From Diphasiastrum complanatum (taxonomy: Eukaryota > Streptophyta > Lycopodiopsida > Lycopodiales > Lycopodiaceae), in NCBI GenBank assembly GCA_029204225.1, contig CM055103.1:21270709-21334708 (forward strand): DNA of 64,000 bases. The letters are read 5' to 3'. Positions 45,019-55,211 of this stretch are shown here, piece by piece (the first letter of the stretch is position 1; every line of letters begins with the position of its first letter). Both the position numbers and the translations under genes were made by a program. A model generated the notes under the pieces. The model ran no database searches. It saw only the letters and a program-made list of their open reading frames with translations, and had not been told where the DNA came from.

Positions 45019-45300
45019 TATATATATATATATATAAACTTATGTACACTTTTGTATGCATGGGTGAAAGGATCCATGCATCCTCTCCCTCACCCATGAA
45101 TACACATTTTTTAAGTGAAAAACTTGCCGAGGAAGATGAAAAACTTGGAGAGGAGGATGCATGAAAAACTTGGAGAGGAGGATGCAGATGCATGTATGAG
45201 TAAAATCAAAAGCATGCATGGCCCTCCTCCCCGTCATGCATTCATCCATCCTCCTCCTCCTCCCTCACCGTCCATGGCTCCATCTCCCTCCATCCCTCCC
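45019..45300 (+). mobile_element. Helitron 5' terminus of a further unit (F)
   Basis: Directly after the CTAA comes (TA)n then AAACTTATGTACACTTTTG, ATGCATGGGTGA and CTCACCCATGAATACACATT. This is the same 5' subterminal series as at 27460 and 38400. The leading TC is lost or hidden in the TA run. No matching 3' terminus was found before the copia element at 47838. Confidence 0.5.
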
Positions 45301-45504
45301 TCACTCTCCTGCCCTCCACCCTCCTTCCCTCCATCGCTCTCTCACCCTCCTTCTTCCCTCCATGGCTCCCTCCATCACTCATTGCACTCCACCCTCCATT
45401 GCTCCCCCTGGCCTCCATCGCTCCCCGATATTTTTCTACCAATATTTCACAAATTGCTTCTTCTTTGCAGCGCCTGACGTTCCAAATGAATTCAGCTCTT
45501 GTAG

Positions 45505-45740
45505 GAGAGAAACCAGCGGAACTCAGGAATTTGACCAATCTAGAACGTCCGGTACTGTCCCAGAATAGCTTACAAGGTTTTATCCCGATGGGATAGGAAA
45601 TCTGAAAAAAAAAAAGTCCAGCAGTTGGTTTTGAACGGCAACGAGTTGACTGGCATCATACTTGATAGTTTCGAGAATCTGAACAGCTTGAAAGTTTTTT
45701 ATCTGATTGGCTAGACCTGAGTGAGAACATATTTAGTGGA
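45505..45740 (+). pseudogene. leucine-rich-repeat gene fragment
   Basis: AELRNLTNLERPVLSQNSLQ is followed, after a stop and a frameshift at an A run near 45605, by QLVLNGNELTGIILDSFENL and NSLKVF. These fit the plant extracellular LRR consensus (LxxLxxLxLxxNxLxGxIPxxxxxL). Plant LRR proteins of this kind are receptor kinases or receptor-like proteins. Only about two and a half repeats remain, with no kinase domain or signal peptide. It lies a few hundred bases inside Helitron unit F and is probably another captured or stranded fragment. Confidence 0.7.
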
Positions 45741-46204
45741 AAAAAGATGGATCAGAAAACAGTACTATTCAGAACTGCGCAGCATTCCACTAGCAAATTG
45801 CTAACAATATCACTTGCACATTTTCTCGGAACTAGAGAAGTTAAAGCTGCAATAGATATGGTGTCTTGTCTTTAGTCTAAACAATAGGGTAAATGACAAG
45901 AAAAAGCTCACAAACAGAACGAGAGATATTGACTTGACCAAAAGAGATCTATCCGCAGCGATTGATAAGCCGGGAAAAGAGAGAACTTTCACTGACAGCA
46001 ACAACAACGAAAAATGAAGAGGCCGTATCTATGCCACGCACTCCATCAGCATTCCGGACAGATGTCCAAAAAAGGTTCGAAATAACGCAAAAATCTACAT
46101 TAAACGCAAGCAAAGGATCTCAAAATTGAAACAAACTTCTGTTAAATGCATCAATAAAAAACTGCATCGCTACTACATCAACAAAAAGGCACACAATCGG
46201 CTTC

Positions 46205-46219
46205 TCCCCACCTATAGCT

Positions 46220-46253
<34 letters not shown>
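46205..46253. repeat. (CT)n microsatellite
   Basis: About 16-18 CT units at 46220-46253. No gene. Confidence 0.9.
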
Positions 46254-46256
<3 letters not shown>

Positions 46257-46335
46257 ATCTTTTTCCATATGAGCTTCACTTCGAAAGCTGACCAGCTCGC
46301 AATACATTCCTTGGTGACAAGGGGAGTGCAGATGC

Positions 46336-46507
46336 GGATGTCAAAGATTGCGCAATATATTGCCAATCAATTGCCTTTCTCATGAATCTGCAGTGTTATT
46401 GGGACAAAGGCCAGCCGCCAATAAGGATGTCAAAGATTGCGCAATATATCAATTGCCTTTCTCATGAATTTGCAGTGTTATTGGGACAAAGGCCAGCTGC
46501 CAATAAG
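46336..46507. repeat. ~85-bp tandem duplication
   Basis: Two head-to-tail copies both contain GGATGTCAAAGATTGCGCAA, CTTTCTCATGAAT, GTGTTATTGGGACAAAGGCC and GCCAATAAGGA. The copies differ by a few substitutions and one 6-base gap, so the duplication is fairly recent. Confidence 0.85.
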
Positions 46508-46575
46508 GAACCCTGAGAAGAGAAGAAGGTCATTTGATGATGGAATATCTAGATCTTTTGCAAAGCCCCTCTCAA

Positions 46576-47014
46576 CTAATGTTTTTGAGTTTTTTCATGG
46601 AAGTACTCCCCTATGATCAATTGCATAAGGGGCGATTTCCTCCTTGGATTTAACCTCCAAACACCCATTTGATTGAGGATCGGCAATCCATATTGACTTA
46701 TTGACTTACTTTCAGCTTGTCCGGCTAGAATGCCAACAACACTAATCAATTTTGGTTTGCCATTCCAGTCTAGAGATGTTATGGCTTTTGAAATATTGGC
46801 CTCATTACGCCAATTGTCAAGAAATTCCAACCTCACTATCTTCTTGAACTTGGAGTTTGATTGTTGAGATAGGTTTGGTGTCTGATTGCTCATCCGTTAT
46901 AGCAAAGCCATTATCTAGTAGCTGCTTAGCACTACCCTTTGAATCTGTTTCCGATTGTGCATTCACTGCATCTTCATAAATGTCAATTTCAATGGGAATT
47001 TCGTTGATTGACAT
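46576..47014 (-). other. unrecognised - strand open frames
   Basis: Two overlapping frames. 47014-46817 starts MSINEIPIEIDIYEDAVNAQ and is acidic. 46893-46576 includes NISKAITSLDWNGKPKLISV. They look more protein-like than random but I know no family match. They could be exons of a gene fragment or chance ORFs. Confidence 0.25.
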
Positions 47015-47087
47015 TTTCAGATTCCCTATATGTTCGAGGTGCTGCGAGTACTAGATTCGCTTCAGCTTTCTCCCCTTTCACCCAATT

Positions 47088-47093
<6 letters not shown>

Positions 47094-47172
<79 letters not shown>
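47094..47172. repeat. (CT)n microsatellite
   Basis: About 39 CT units. The frames on both strands (poly-Ser/Leu, poly-Arg/Glu) are artefacts. Confidence 0.95.
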
Positions 47173-47176
<4 letters not shown>

Positions 47177-47837
47177 ATAGAAGGGTGCTTTGGGGATGGG
47201 GATTTCCGAATTTTTCTGACCCAAAGATCAAAATCCAGAATCAGAATTTTTCGATACAGGATCGACTCAAAAAATCTGTAATTTTTTGATACCCAAAATC
47301 AGAATTTTACTCTACGGGATCGACTAAAAAAATTCATAAGTTTTCAATACCCAAAAACTCACCCATGCATATACACTTTCTTAATTAAAAGTGATGAGGA
47401 TGAGGATGCATGTATGGGGAAAGTGCATATCCCCATACATTTGCACATTATGTGCATTAAGGGGTGGGCCCCAAAAAGATTCTCCACCCTCTCTCGCCCA
47501 CTTTCATCACACACTTCAATGTGCTTTAAACTTTAGCCAATAATCTTTATTACATGGCTTTCTTATTTATTTTCAATCCTACAAATCCCTATCTAGGCTA
47601 GCCATTTTCAAGAATGTTTAACTGCAAGCCCAAACTCACTAGCTTTAACTCCTAAATCGGGAGCAAAAGAGACAATAAAAAGAAAAATAGGGGGGAGATT
47701 GGAACACAAGTGCGTGTGTGTGCATAACACACGTGTATGTGTGCACATGCGTCTATTTGTGTGTGTGTGCGCGTGTTCGTTGTGTGTGTGTGTGAGCTTC
47801 CCCCAACACATCCAATGCGTGTGTGTGTGTGTGTGTG

Positions 47838-48883
47838 TGTTGAGACTCGTGTGTTGCTTTGATACGACTGATGAGAATTGTGAGAAGAAAATTCACGAAA
47901 CATTCGCGACTCTCTTTTGAGATTCGAATGGAGTTCAGATGCGTTCGCTGGGCACTGCCAACTGAAACACTCCTACAATCCTCCAGAGAGTAGTCAGTTA
48001 CTACTGATCTACGTTCATAAAATTAATACAACATTCGACTTCATTTCAACCAAGGTGTGGAATTCAAAGGGAACAAGAAAACTCAAACATATGAAAACAA
48101 ACAGCATAAGCATTCGACATCCAAGATCAGACACAACCAGAAAAGATAATCTATATTGATTTTCTCTGTTTTTCTTCAGGGCACTGCATGCGAATCCACG
48201 CAGTGCGTTGGCGTGAGAGAAGCACGGCTCTCTCACGAGAAGTAGTCTCGCTTCACTAGCGGACAATTGGATCTTCTGATCCTAGACAGAATTATCTTCT
48301 CGCACGCAGGCAGAGCTTCTGTCTGTGTTCGTCTTGATTGCTTACTAGAATCAGACTTCTTCAGAGCCTCTTCTCTTTTTTTAGCTACACTCTATGTATC
48401 TTGTTCTGATATGTGTCGAGTATAATTCAGTAAGTACGGTCTCTCTGTGCAAATCTAAGATTAGAGTGATTAAGCATCTACAACTAACCAAAGAATTACA
48501 ACAGTGGCAGATTAGCCACGACCTAGGAAGTATCTGCTGACGTCATGCCATCAGGGCAGATCTCTGTACTTCTGGATACTTGCGTGATCTCTGGTGGTAC
48601 TCCTTGGAGCGCGAGGACAGAATGGGTTTCGTTTTCACCATTGGTTTCGCTTACCTCGTCTGCCTTTCTCTCTTGCTGGACCACAAAGGAATCTCGTTCG
48701 TGGATCCTTCATGTTCACGAACCGTTCGTGTTCGCGAACCGTTTGTCTTCGTCTTCGTTGACTTTCGTGTTTGCGAAACTCTTCGTGTTTCGTGTCTCCA
48801 TATGTTCGAGTTTGCGAACATCTTCGTCAGGTGAAGGGCTGAAAGCTAGCAGGCTTTGTAATCAGAAACATTTTGTTTCTTCA
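47838..48883 (-). repeat. copia 3' LTR
   Basis: 1046 bases; on the - strand it starts TGAAGAAAC and ends TCTCAACA. Compared with the other LTR it has scattered substitutions and an extra block of about 45 bases around 48740-48785. It starts in a (GT)n tract. Confidence 0.88.
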
Positions 48884-50024
48884 GCTCCCTCTCAAAGCAT
48901 GGTAGCTTTATGATCCCGAGACTTCTCCTTTGCCTCTCAAAGAGCCCTTCGTCCAGAGCTTTAGTGAAGATGTCAGCAACTATATCTTTCATTCCTATGA
49001 AGGTGGTCTGCATCATCTTCCTTTCAATCGTATTCATGATCAAGTGATACTTGATCGCAATGTGTTTCGTTCTTGAGTGGAACACATGATCTTTGGTCAG
49101 GTGTATCGCAGAGGTGTTTTCCATCTGCAAGACCAATGGCTCGTTCCTTGTTTCGCCCAATTCGTCCAGGAACTGTCTTAGCCAAATTATTCTGTTGGCC
49201 ATCTTCGCTGCTGCTACGTACTCTGCTTCGCAGGACGACTGGGCTACAATGGTTTGCTTCTTGCTGACCTAGAGAACTGCTGCTCCTGATGCGATGGTGC
49301 ATCCTCCTGAGACGCTTTTACAGTCGTCCCTGAGAGATGCCCAGCTAGCATCGTTGTAGGAAAGTATCCTGAGACCTGCACCACGACAATAACACAAGCC
49401 ATAATCCCTCGTTAATTGAAGATATTGCAGAATTTGTTTTGCAATCTTCCAATGTGTCAAGCCTGGATTCGTGTAGAATCGGCTCATCCTGAATACTGCA
49501 TAAGCAATATTAGGACGTGTGTTGTCTGCAAGGTACATCAGTGAACCTATCAACCTCTTGTAGGGTGTGAGCTGCATCTGTTCCCTTTCTTCCTCAGTCT
49601 TTGGACAGTCGTCATTTGTTAGCACCATCCCTACGAGCATTGGAGTGTTCGCTCCTTTGCAGTTCAACATCCCAAAGTCCTCTAGGATCTTCTGGGTGTA
49701 TTTGGACTGGTGAAGGTATAACTTGCCTCCCTCATAGTCCCTTTCAATTCGTAAGCCTAGGTAACACCTGGCTTCTCCCAGATCCACTATCTCGAAATGC
49801 TTCGAGATGTCTGTCTTTACTTCAGCAATTAGCTGCTCACTCCTGCAAAGTATCAGAGTGTCGTCCACATATACAACCACTATGATGATCTGCCCATCTG
49901 TAACTCTGACATACAAATTGGAGTCAGCCAACAGAGGCTTGTATCCCAATGACTTCAGGGCCTGATCCTTCTTTTTGTACCATTGTCGGGCTGATTGCTT
50001 CAGACCGTAAATGCTTCTATGCAT
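48846..50024 (-). pseudogene. copia RT C-terminal part and RNase H
   Basis: The frame 50024-49269 holds HRSIYGLKQSARQWY, the catalytic box VVYVDDTLILC, YLGLRIERDY, NTPMLVGMV and YKRLIGSLMYL. RNase H follows (LSYNDASWASLRDDCKSVSG). A stop at about 49269 interrupts it, then 49202-48846 continues NTSAIHLTKDHVFHSRTKHI and IVADIFTKAL. The YVDD aspartates are intact. Only the stop prevents a continuous RT-RNase H. Confidence 0.9.
48884..48897 (-). other. copia polypurine tract
   Basis: On the - strand, TTTGAGAGGGAGC lies directly before the TG that starts the 3' LTR. It is the expected primer site for plus-strand DNA synthesis. Confidence 0.7.
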
Positions 50025-50060
50025 TCTGCATACATAGTCAAGAAGTGAATTCGAGACAAA

Positions 50061-50588
50061 TTATGGGGGTTGATCCATGTAGACCTCTTCGTCTAATTCG
50101 CCATGCAAGAAAGCTGTCTTCTCGTCCACAATGTGGATCTTGAGGTCATAAGCTGCTACATATGCAAACAACAGACGTAGGGATGAATGTTTGACGACAG
50201 GAGAGAAGGTTTCAGAGTAGTCAATACTGTATCTCTGAGAGAAATCCTTTGCTACCAGTCTTGCCTTGTATTTCGTCACACTCCCGTCTGGTCCATATTT
50301 GAGTTTGAAAACCCATTTGCATTTGACAGTCTTGCGCTCATGAGATAATGGCTCCAATGTCCATACCTGGTTCTTCCTCATGGACTCCATCTCTTCGTTC
50401 ATGGCTTGGATCCATTTGTCCTTTTTTGGACCTTCAGTCGCCTCTTCGAATGTCTGTGGTTTGCCACTGAACCCGCAGAATTCTTCTGATGTGGAAGCTG
50501 AGCTGCCTGGCACAAATCTTGCTGGCGCTCTTCGTGGTCTTGTCGACCTTCTGGGAGATCCTCCCGGAACAACTATGCCTTTGCCCAT
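50061..50588 (-). pseudogene. copia RT N-terminal part
   Basis: Frame 50588-50061: SPRRSTRPRRAPARFVPGSS (pre-RT linker), then KDKWIQAMNEEMESMRKNQV, KCKWVFKLKYGPDGSVTKYK, ARLVAKDFSQRYSIDYSETF and TAFLHGELDEEVYMDQPP. This is the first half of copia RT. A stop then separates it from the HRSIYGLKQ block. Confidence 0.9.
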
Positions 50589-50896
50589 GTCTGCTCTTCT
50601 CGGTCCATAACCATCTTGGTTTACAGGAACTGCGGCGGCAAGTTGTCTCTCGAATCTTTCTTCATCTGATTCATCGCTTGAATGGGAGATGACTTAAAAA
50701 CCTTCGTTTTTGTGTTCGTCCTCTGCTCCCTCTAACGTTGGCAACAGGTCATAGTACTGTCTTTCCAAAACTTCATAGCTAACAGGGTCTTCGTTGGCCA
50801 TTGTCCTGCTCTCGTCGAATATGACATCCCTCACTGTTTTCACAGTGTTCGTGTCTGGCATGTAGATTCTATAGTATGACGAATTATTGTCATAAC

Positions 50897-51877
50897 CTAC
50901 CAGAAATCCTTGCTCGGGCTTCTCATCAAGTTCTTGCGAAACTTATTAGGAATACGTGCATATGCTGCACAGCCAAATATTCTGACATGAGACAGGTTGG
51001 GCTTTCTACCCCACCATAGCTCATGTGGTGTCATGTGAGGAACACTAGATTTACCTGTCATGTTTTGGATGTATGTGGCTGTAGCTACTGCTTCAGCCCA
51101 CAGTGCCCTTGGAGCCTTCGAGTATGTCATCATGCATCTGGCTGCTTCCATCAGGGTCTTGTTCTTTCGTTCAGCAACACCATTGTGCTGCGGTGTGTAG
51201 GCTGCAGTACTTCTGTGAATGATGCCACGATCATTGTAGAAGTCAGTGAAGCGATTTGAGATATATTCGCCACCTCCATCTGTTCTGATCTGCTTCACCT
51301 TGTTGCCTGTGCATCTCTCAGTCCAATTCACATATTCTGTGAATTTATCGAGTGCTTCAGATTTATTCTAAATAAAATACACTCTGACAAACTTGCTATA
51401 ATCATCAATGAAGGTTATATAGTATTTTGAACCTCCCACTGAGATCATGTTGAATGGACCGCAGATGTCAAAGTGCACCAACTCCAGAATCTTTGTCGTT
51501 CTATAGGAGTCTTTGACGAATGGTGTGCGTGACATCTTGCCTTTCAAACATGCATCACAAGTGGTCGAATTGGTTGCATTCGAGATGCTGACTCCTGTTA
51601 TTGCTCCATGATGACTTGCCTGGTAGAGTGGCATTGAGTTTATGTGGCAGAGTCTTTTGTGCCACAGAGTATCTGGCGAGTCGTCATGGGTCTGATGCAT
51701 TTGATCTTCAAGTAGGCGCACCTTTAGATGATATAGGTTGGCCTTCCTTCTGCCTTGAGTAATGAGAGTGCTGGTGCTGGCATCAATCACGTTGCATGTT
51801 TCGTTAAAAAACGTCACACGCATCCCTGCATCTGCTATTCTTGCTACAGAGAGCAAGTCTTGCTGCAGATTTGGCAC
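50897..51877 (-). pseudogene. copia pre-integrase and integrase
   Basis: 51877-51368: VARIADAGMRVTFF, LWHKRLCHINSMPL and CDACLKGKMSRTPF (His-Cys zinc region), then HFDICGPF with the first catalytic Asp and TFIDDYSKFV. After a stop near 51368, 51331-50897 reads IRTDGGGEYISNRF with the second Asp, then PQHNGVAERKNKTLMEAARC with the catalytic Glu, then HVRIFGCAAYA. All three catalytic residues are kept. The frame shifts again near 50930. Confidence 0.9.
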
Positions 51878-52019
51878 GAACAGAACGTCTTCGAGTCATC
51901 TGTATCTGTCGTTGGTGTTGAGCCAGAGTGAACCAATACCGTTCACTTGATGTCTGGATCCATATCCAAGAACTATGAATCTTGAGGGATCTGCACTTCT
52001 GAAATCAGACATGATTCGT

Positions 52020-52320
52020 TTTGATGTCACGAAGTGCTAGGTGGCTCCTGAATCCAGGATCACCTCGTGCGTGTCAGACGTTGATGCTGCACACACATCT
52101 TCACAGATGTAGGCAGTCGAACAATTTTTGTTCGTTCTTTCTTCGCCCATCTTTGAGCTCTCGGGCTCCTCGACATAGGAAGAACTATTATCGTTCTCTT
52201 GTCTGTTTTGTGCTGATATGTTTCTTGGGTTCTGGCAGTAATCCATGGCTGCATGACCATTCTTATGGCAATGGATACAATCAATCTTGGGATTGAGCCA
52301 AGAGGTATCTACTGTATGCC
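52020..52320 (-). pseudogene. copia nucleocapsid zinc knuckle and protease
   Basis: A frame with CIHCHKNGHAAMDYC (52275-52230; Cys-X2-Cys-X4-His-X5-Cys, one residue longer than usual) continues to HEVILDSGAT, the aspartic protease site. It is followed at once by TAG (52037), then HFVTSK. The stop lies only one codon after DSGAT. Confidence 0.8.
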
Positions 52321-52369
52321 CAGTGGTTGAAGAAGATCAGCAGTCATTGGATAGGAGAAAACAGAAAGC

Positions 52370-53170
52370 CTAGAATGTCATCAACTTATTTGCATCTCGT
52401 GCAGGTCTTCTTGTCGGCATCTTGTCGTTTCGACCTCCCTTTGGTCTTCCAGTTGCTTTTGCTAGTCCCCTCTGCTTGTTGGTCACAATCTTGCCTCTGA
52501 TTTGACTCCATCTTAGGCTTGAACTGTTTCTTTTATTTTTCTCTGTTGCCGTAGAGTGCCTGGTCAGAACCATCTTGTGATCAAGATGTTCTCTGGCCTC
52601 GACTTCCTCTCGAATCTCGACAATCGCCTTTTCGAGGTTCATGGTAGGATCTTTCGCGATTAGGGTTCGTGTCGTCTGGAAAGATCTGGGTACGGCTCTC
52701 AACAGATATGTGAGCTGCTTCTCAGCTGATACGACATTCTTTGCTCCTGAGTTGTGTAGTGATAGAAACAGATCCTTTATCTTTCTCACAAAAGAGGTGA
52801 GGTCTTTTCCATCCCACTGCAGATTCGTCAGCTGATCTTTCAGCATCATAATTTGACTTCTTGATTTCGTCTGAAATCTTGTGAGCAGTGCATCCCACAT
52901 CTCCTTAGCTTTGGAGAGTGTAGCCAGGTCAAGTGTAAGGCTATCTTCGATGGAAGATGATAGCAAGGCTACTGCCTTGTCGTTTTTCTCCCTCCATTCA
53001 TGTAGCTCCTTGCTTGTTGTCGTAGGCATTTCTTCTGTGCCATCCACCCAGGGGAAGAGTCCTTCGCCCTTGAGTATCAAAGATGTCTTAACTTTCCAGG
53101 CTAGAAAGTTAGATCCTGAAGAATTAAGTATAGTGCAGATCTTGTTCTGCATGCTGCTGATTGAAGCCAT
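52370..53170 (-). CDS. copia gag (capsid) ORF, 266 aa
   Basis: ATG at 53170, about 100 bases after the primer-binding site. Contains FLAWKVKTSLILKGEGLFPW, then KAKEMWDALLTRFQTKSRSQ, LKDQLTNLQWDGKDLTSFV and EKQLTYLLRAVPRSF, the standard copia gag (UBN2/DUF4219-like) pattern. The C-terminus is basic. The frame is intact to its stop at 52370, upstream of the zinc knuckle, so nucleocapsid is cut off. Possible capsid-only product is inference. Confidence 0.85.
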   Translation of the reverse strand: MASISSMQNKICTILNSSGSNFLAWKVKTSLILKGEGLFPWVDGTEEMPTTTSKELHEWREKNDKAVALLSSSIEDSLTLDLATLSKAKEMWDALLTRFQTKSRSQIMMLKDQLTNLQWDGKDLTSFVRKIKDLFLSLHNSGAKNVVSAEKQLTYLLRAVPRSFQTTRTLIAKDPTMNLEKAIVEIREEVEAREHLDHKMVLTRHSTATEKNKRNSSSLRWSQIRGKIVTNKQRGLAKATGRPKGGRNDKMPTRRPARDANKLMTF

Positions 53171-53269
53171 TGCTTCTTGAACCTATTTTTTTGTCATTTG
53201 GTTGATTGTCTGAATGCTTGGCCTCTTGAATCTGCTAGCTTCTCGGCTATGTCAGAATATGACTAGGTG

Positions 53270-53281
53270 GCTCTGATACCA
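53270..53281 (-). other. copia primer-binding site (tRNA-iMet type)
   Basis: On the - strand TGGTATCAGAGC begins two bases after the 5' LTR end, complementary to the 3' end of plant initiator tRNA-Met, the usual copia primer. Confidence 0.9.
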
Positions 53282-53282
53282 C

Positions 53283-54278
53283 TGTTGAGAGTAGTGCGTT
53301 GCTTCGATACGACTGATGTGAATCGTGAGAAGAAAATTCATAAACATTCACGACTCTCTTTCGAGATTCGGATGGAGTTCAGATGCGTTCACTGGGCACT
53401 GCCAGCTGAAACACTCCTACAATCCTCCAGAGAGTAGTCAGCTACTACTGATCTACGTTCATAAAATTAATACAGCATTTGACTTCATTTCAACCAAGGT
53501 GCAAAATTCAAAGGGAACAAGAAAACTCAGACATATGAAAATAAACAGCATAAGCATTCGACATCCAAGATCAGACACAACCAGAAAAAATAATCTATAT
53601 TGATTTTCTCTGTTTTTTTTCAGGGCACTGCATGCGAATCCACGCAGTGCGTTGGCGTGAGAGAAGCATGGCTCTCTCACAAGTAGTAGTCTCGCTTCAC
53701 TAGCGGACAATTGAATCTTCTGATCCTAGACAGAATTATCTTCTTGCACGCAGGCAGAGCTTCTGTCTGTGTTCATCTTGATTGCTTACTAAAATCAGAC
53801 TTCTTCAGTGTCTCTTCTCTTTTTTTAGTTACACTCTATGTATCATGTTCTGATATGTGTCGAGTATAATTCAGTAAGTACGGTCTCTCTGTGCAAATCT
53901 AAGATTAGAGTGATTAAGCATCTACAACTAACCAAAGAATTACAAGAGTGGCAGATTAGCCACGACCTAGGAAGTATCTGCTGACGTCATGTCATCAGGT
54001 TAGATCTCTGTACTTTTGGATACTTGCGTGATCTCTGGTGGTACTCCTTGGAGCGCGAGGATAGAATGGGTTTTGTTTCAACCGTTGGTTTCGCTTACCT
54101 TGTCTGCCTTTCTCTCTTGCTTGACCGCAAAGGAATCTCGTTCGTGGATCCTTCGTGTTCGCGAACCGTTCGTCGTCGAAACTCTTCGTGTTTCGTGTCT
54201 CCAGATGTTCGAGTTCGCGAACATCTTTGTCAGGTGAAGGGCTGAAAGCTAGCAAGGCTTTGTACACTTTGTTCTTCA
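53283..54278 (-). repeat. copia 5' LTR
   Basis: 996 bases; on the - strand it starts TGAAGAACAAAG and ends TCTCAACA. It would contain the promoter. A TTCG-rich segment near 54140-54220 (TTCGTGTTCGCGAACCGTTC) forms small inverted repeats and is shorter here than in the 3' LTR. Confidence 0.88.
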
Positions 54279-55200
<922 letters not shown>

Positions 55201-55211
55201 TGTAGCATAGC

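Larger units (their letters stand above)
47838..54278 (-). mobile_element. complete Ty1/copia LTR retrotransposon, - strand
   Basis: Bounded by two LTRs (47838-48883 and 53283-54278), both TG...CA on each strand. It is flanked by GTGTG (47833-47837 and 54279-54283), consistent with a 5-bp duplication, though the target is a GT repeat. Going along the - strand: 5' LTR, tRNA-Met-type primer-binding site, gag, protease, integrase, RT, RNase H, polypurine tract, 3' LTR. That order (integrase before RT) defines copia. Several stops and frameshifts in pol make it non-autonomous now. The two LTRs are very similar by eye, so insertion is not ancient. Confidence 0.92.
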
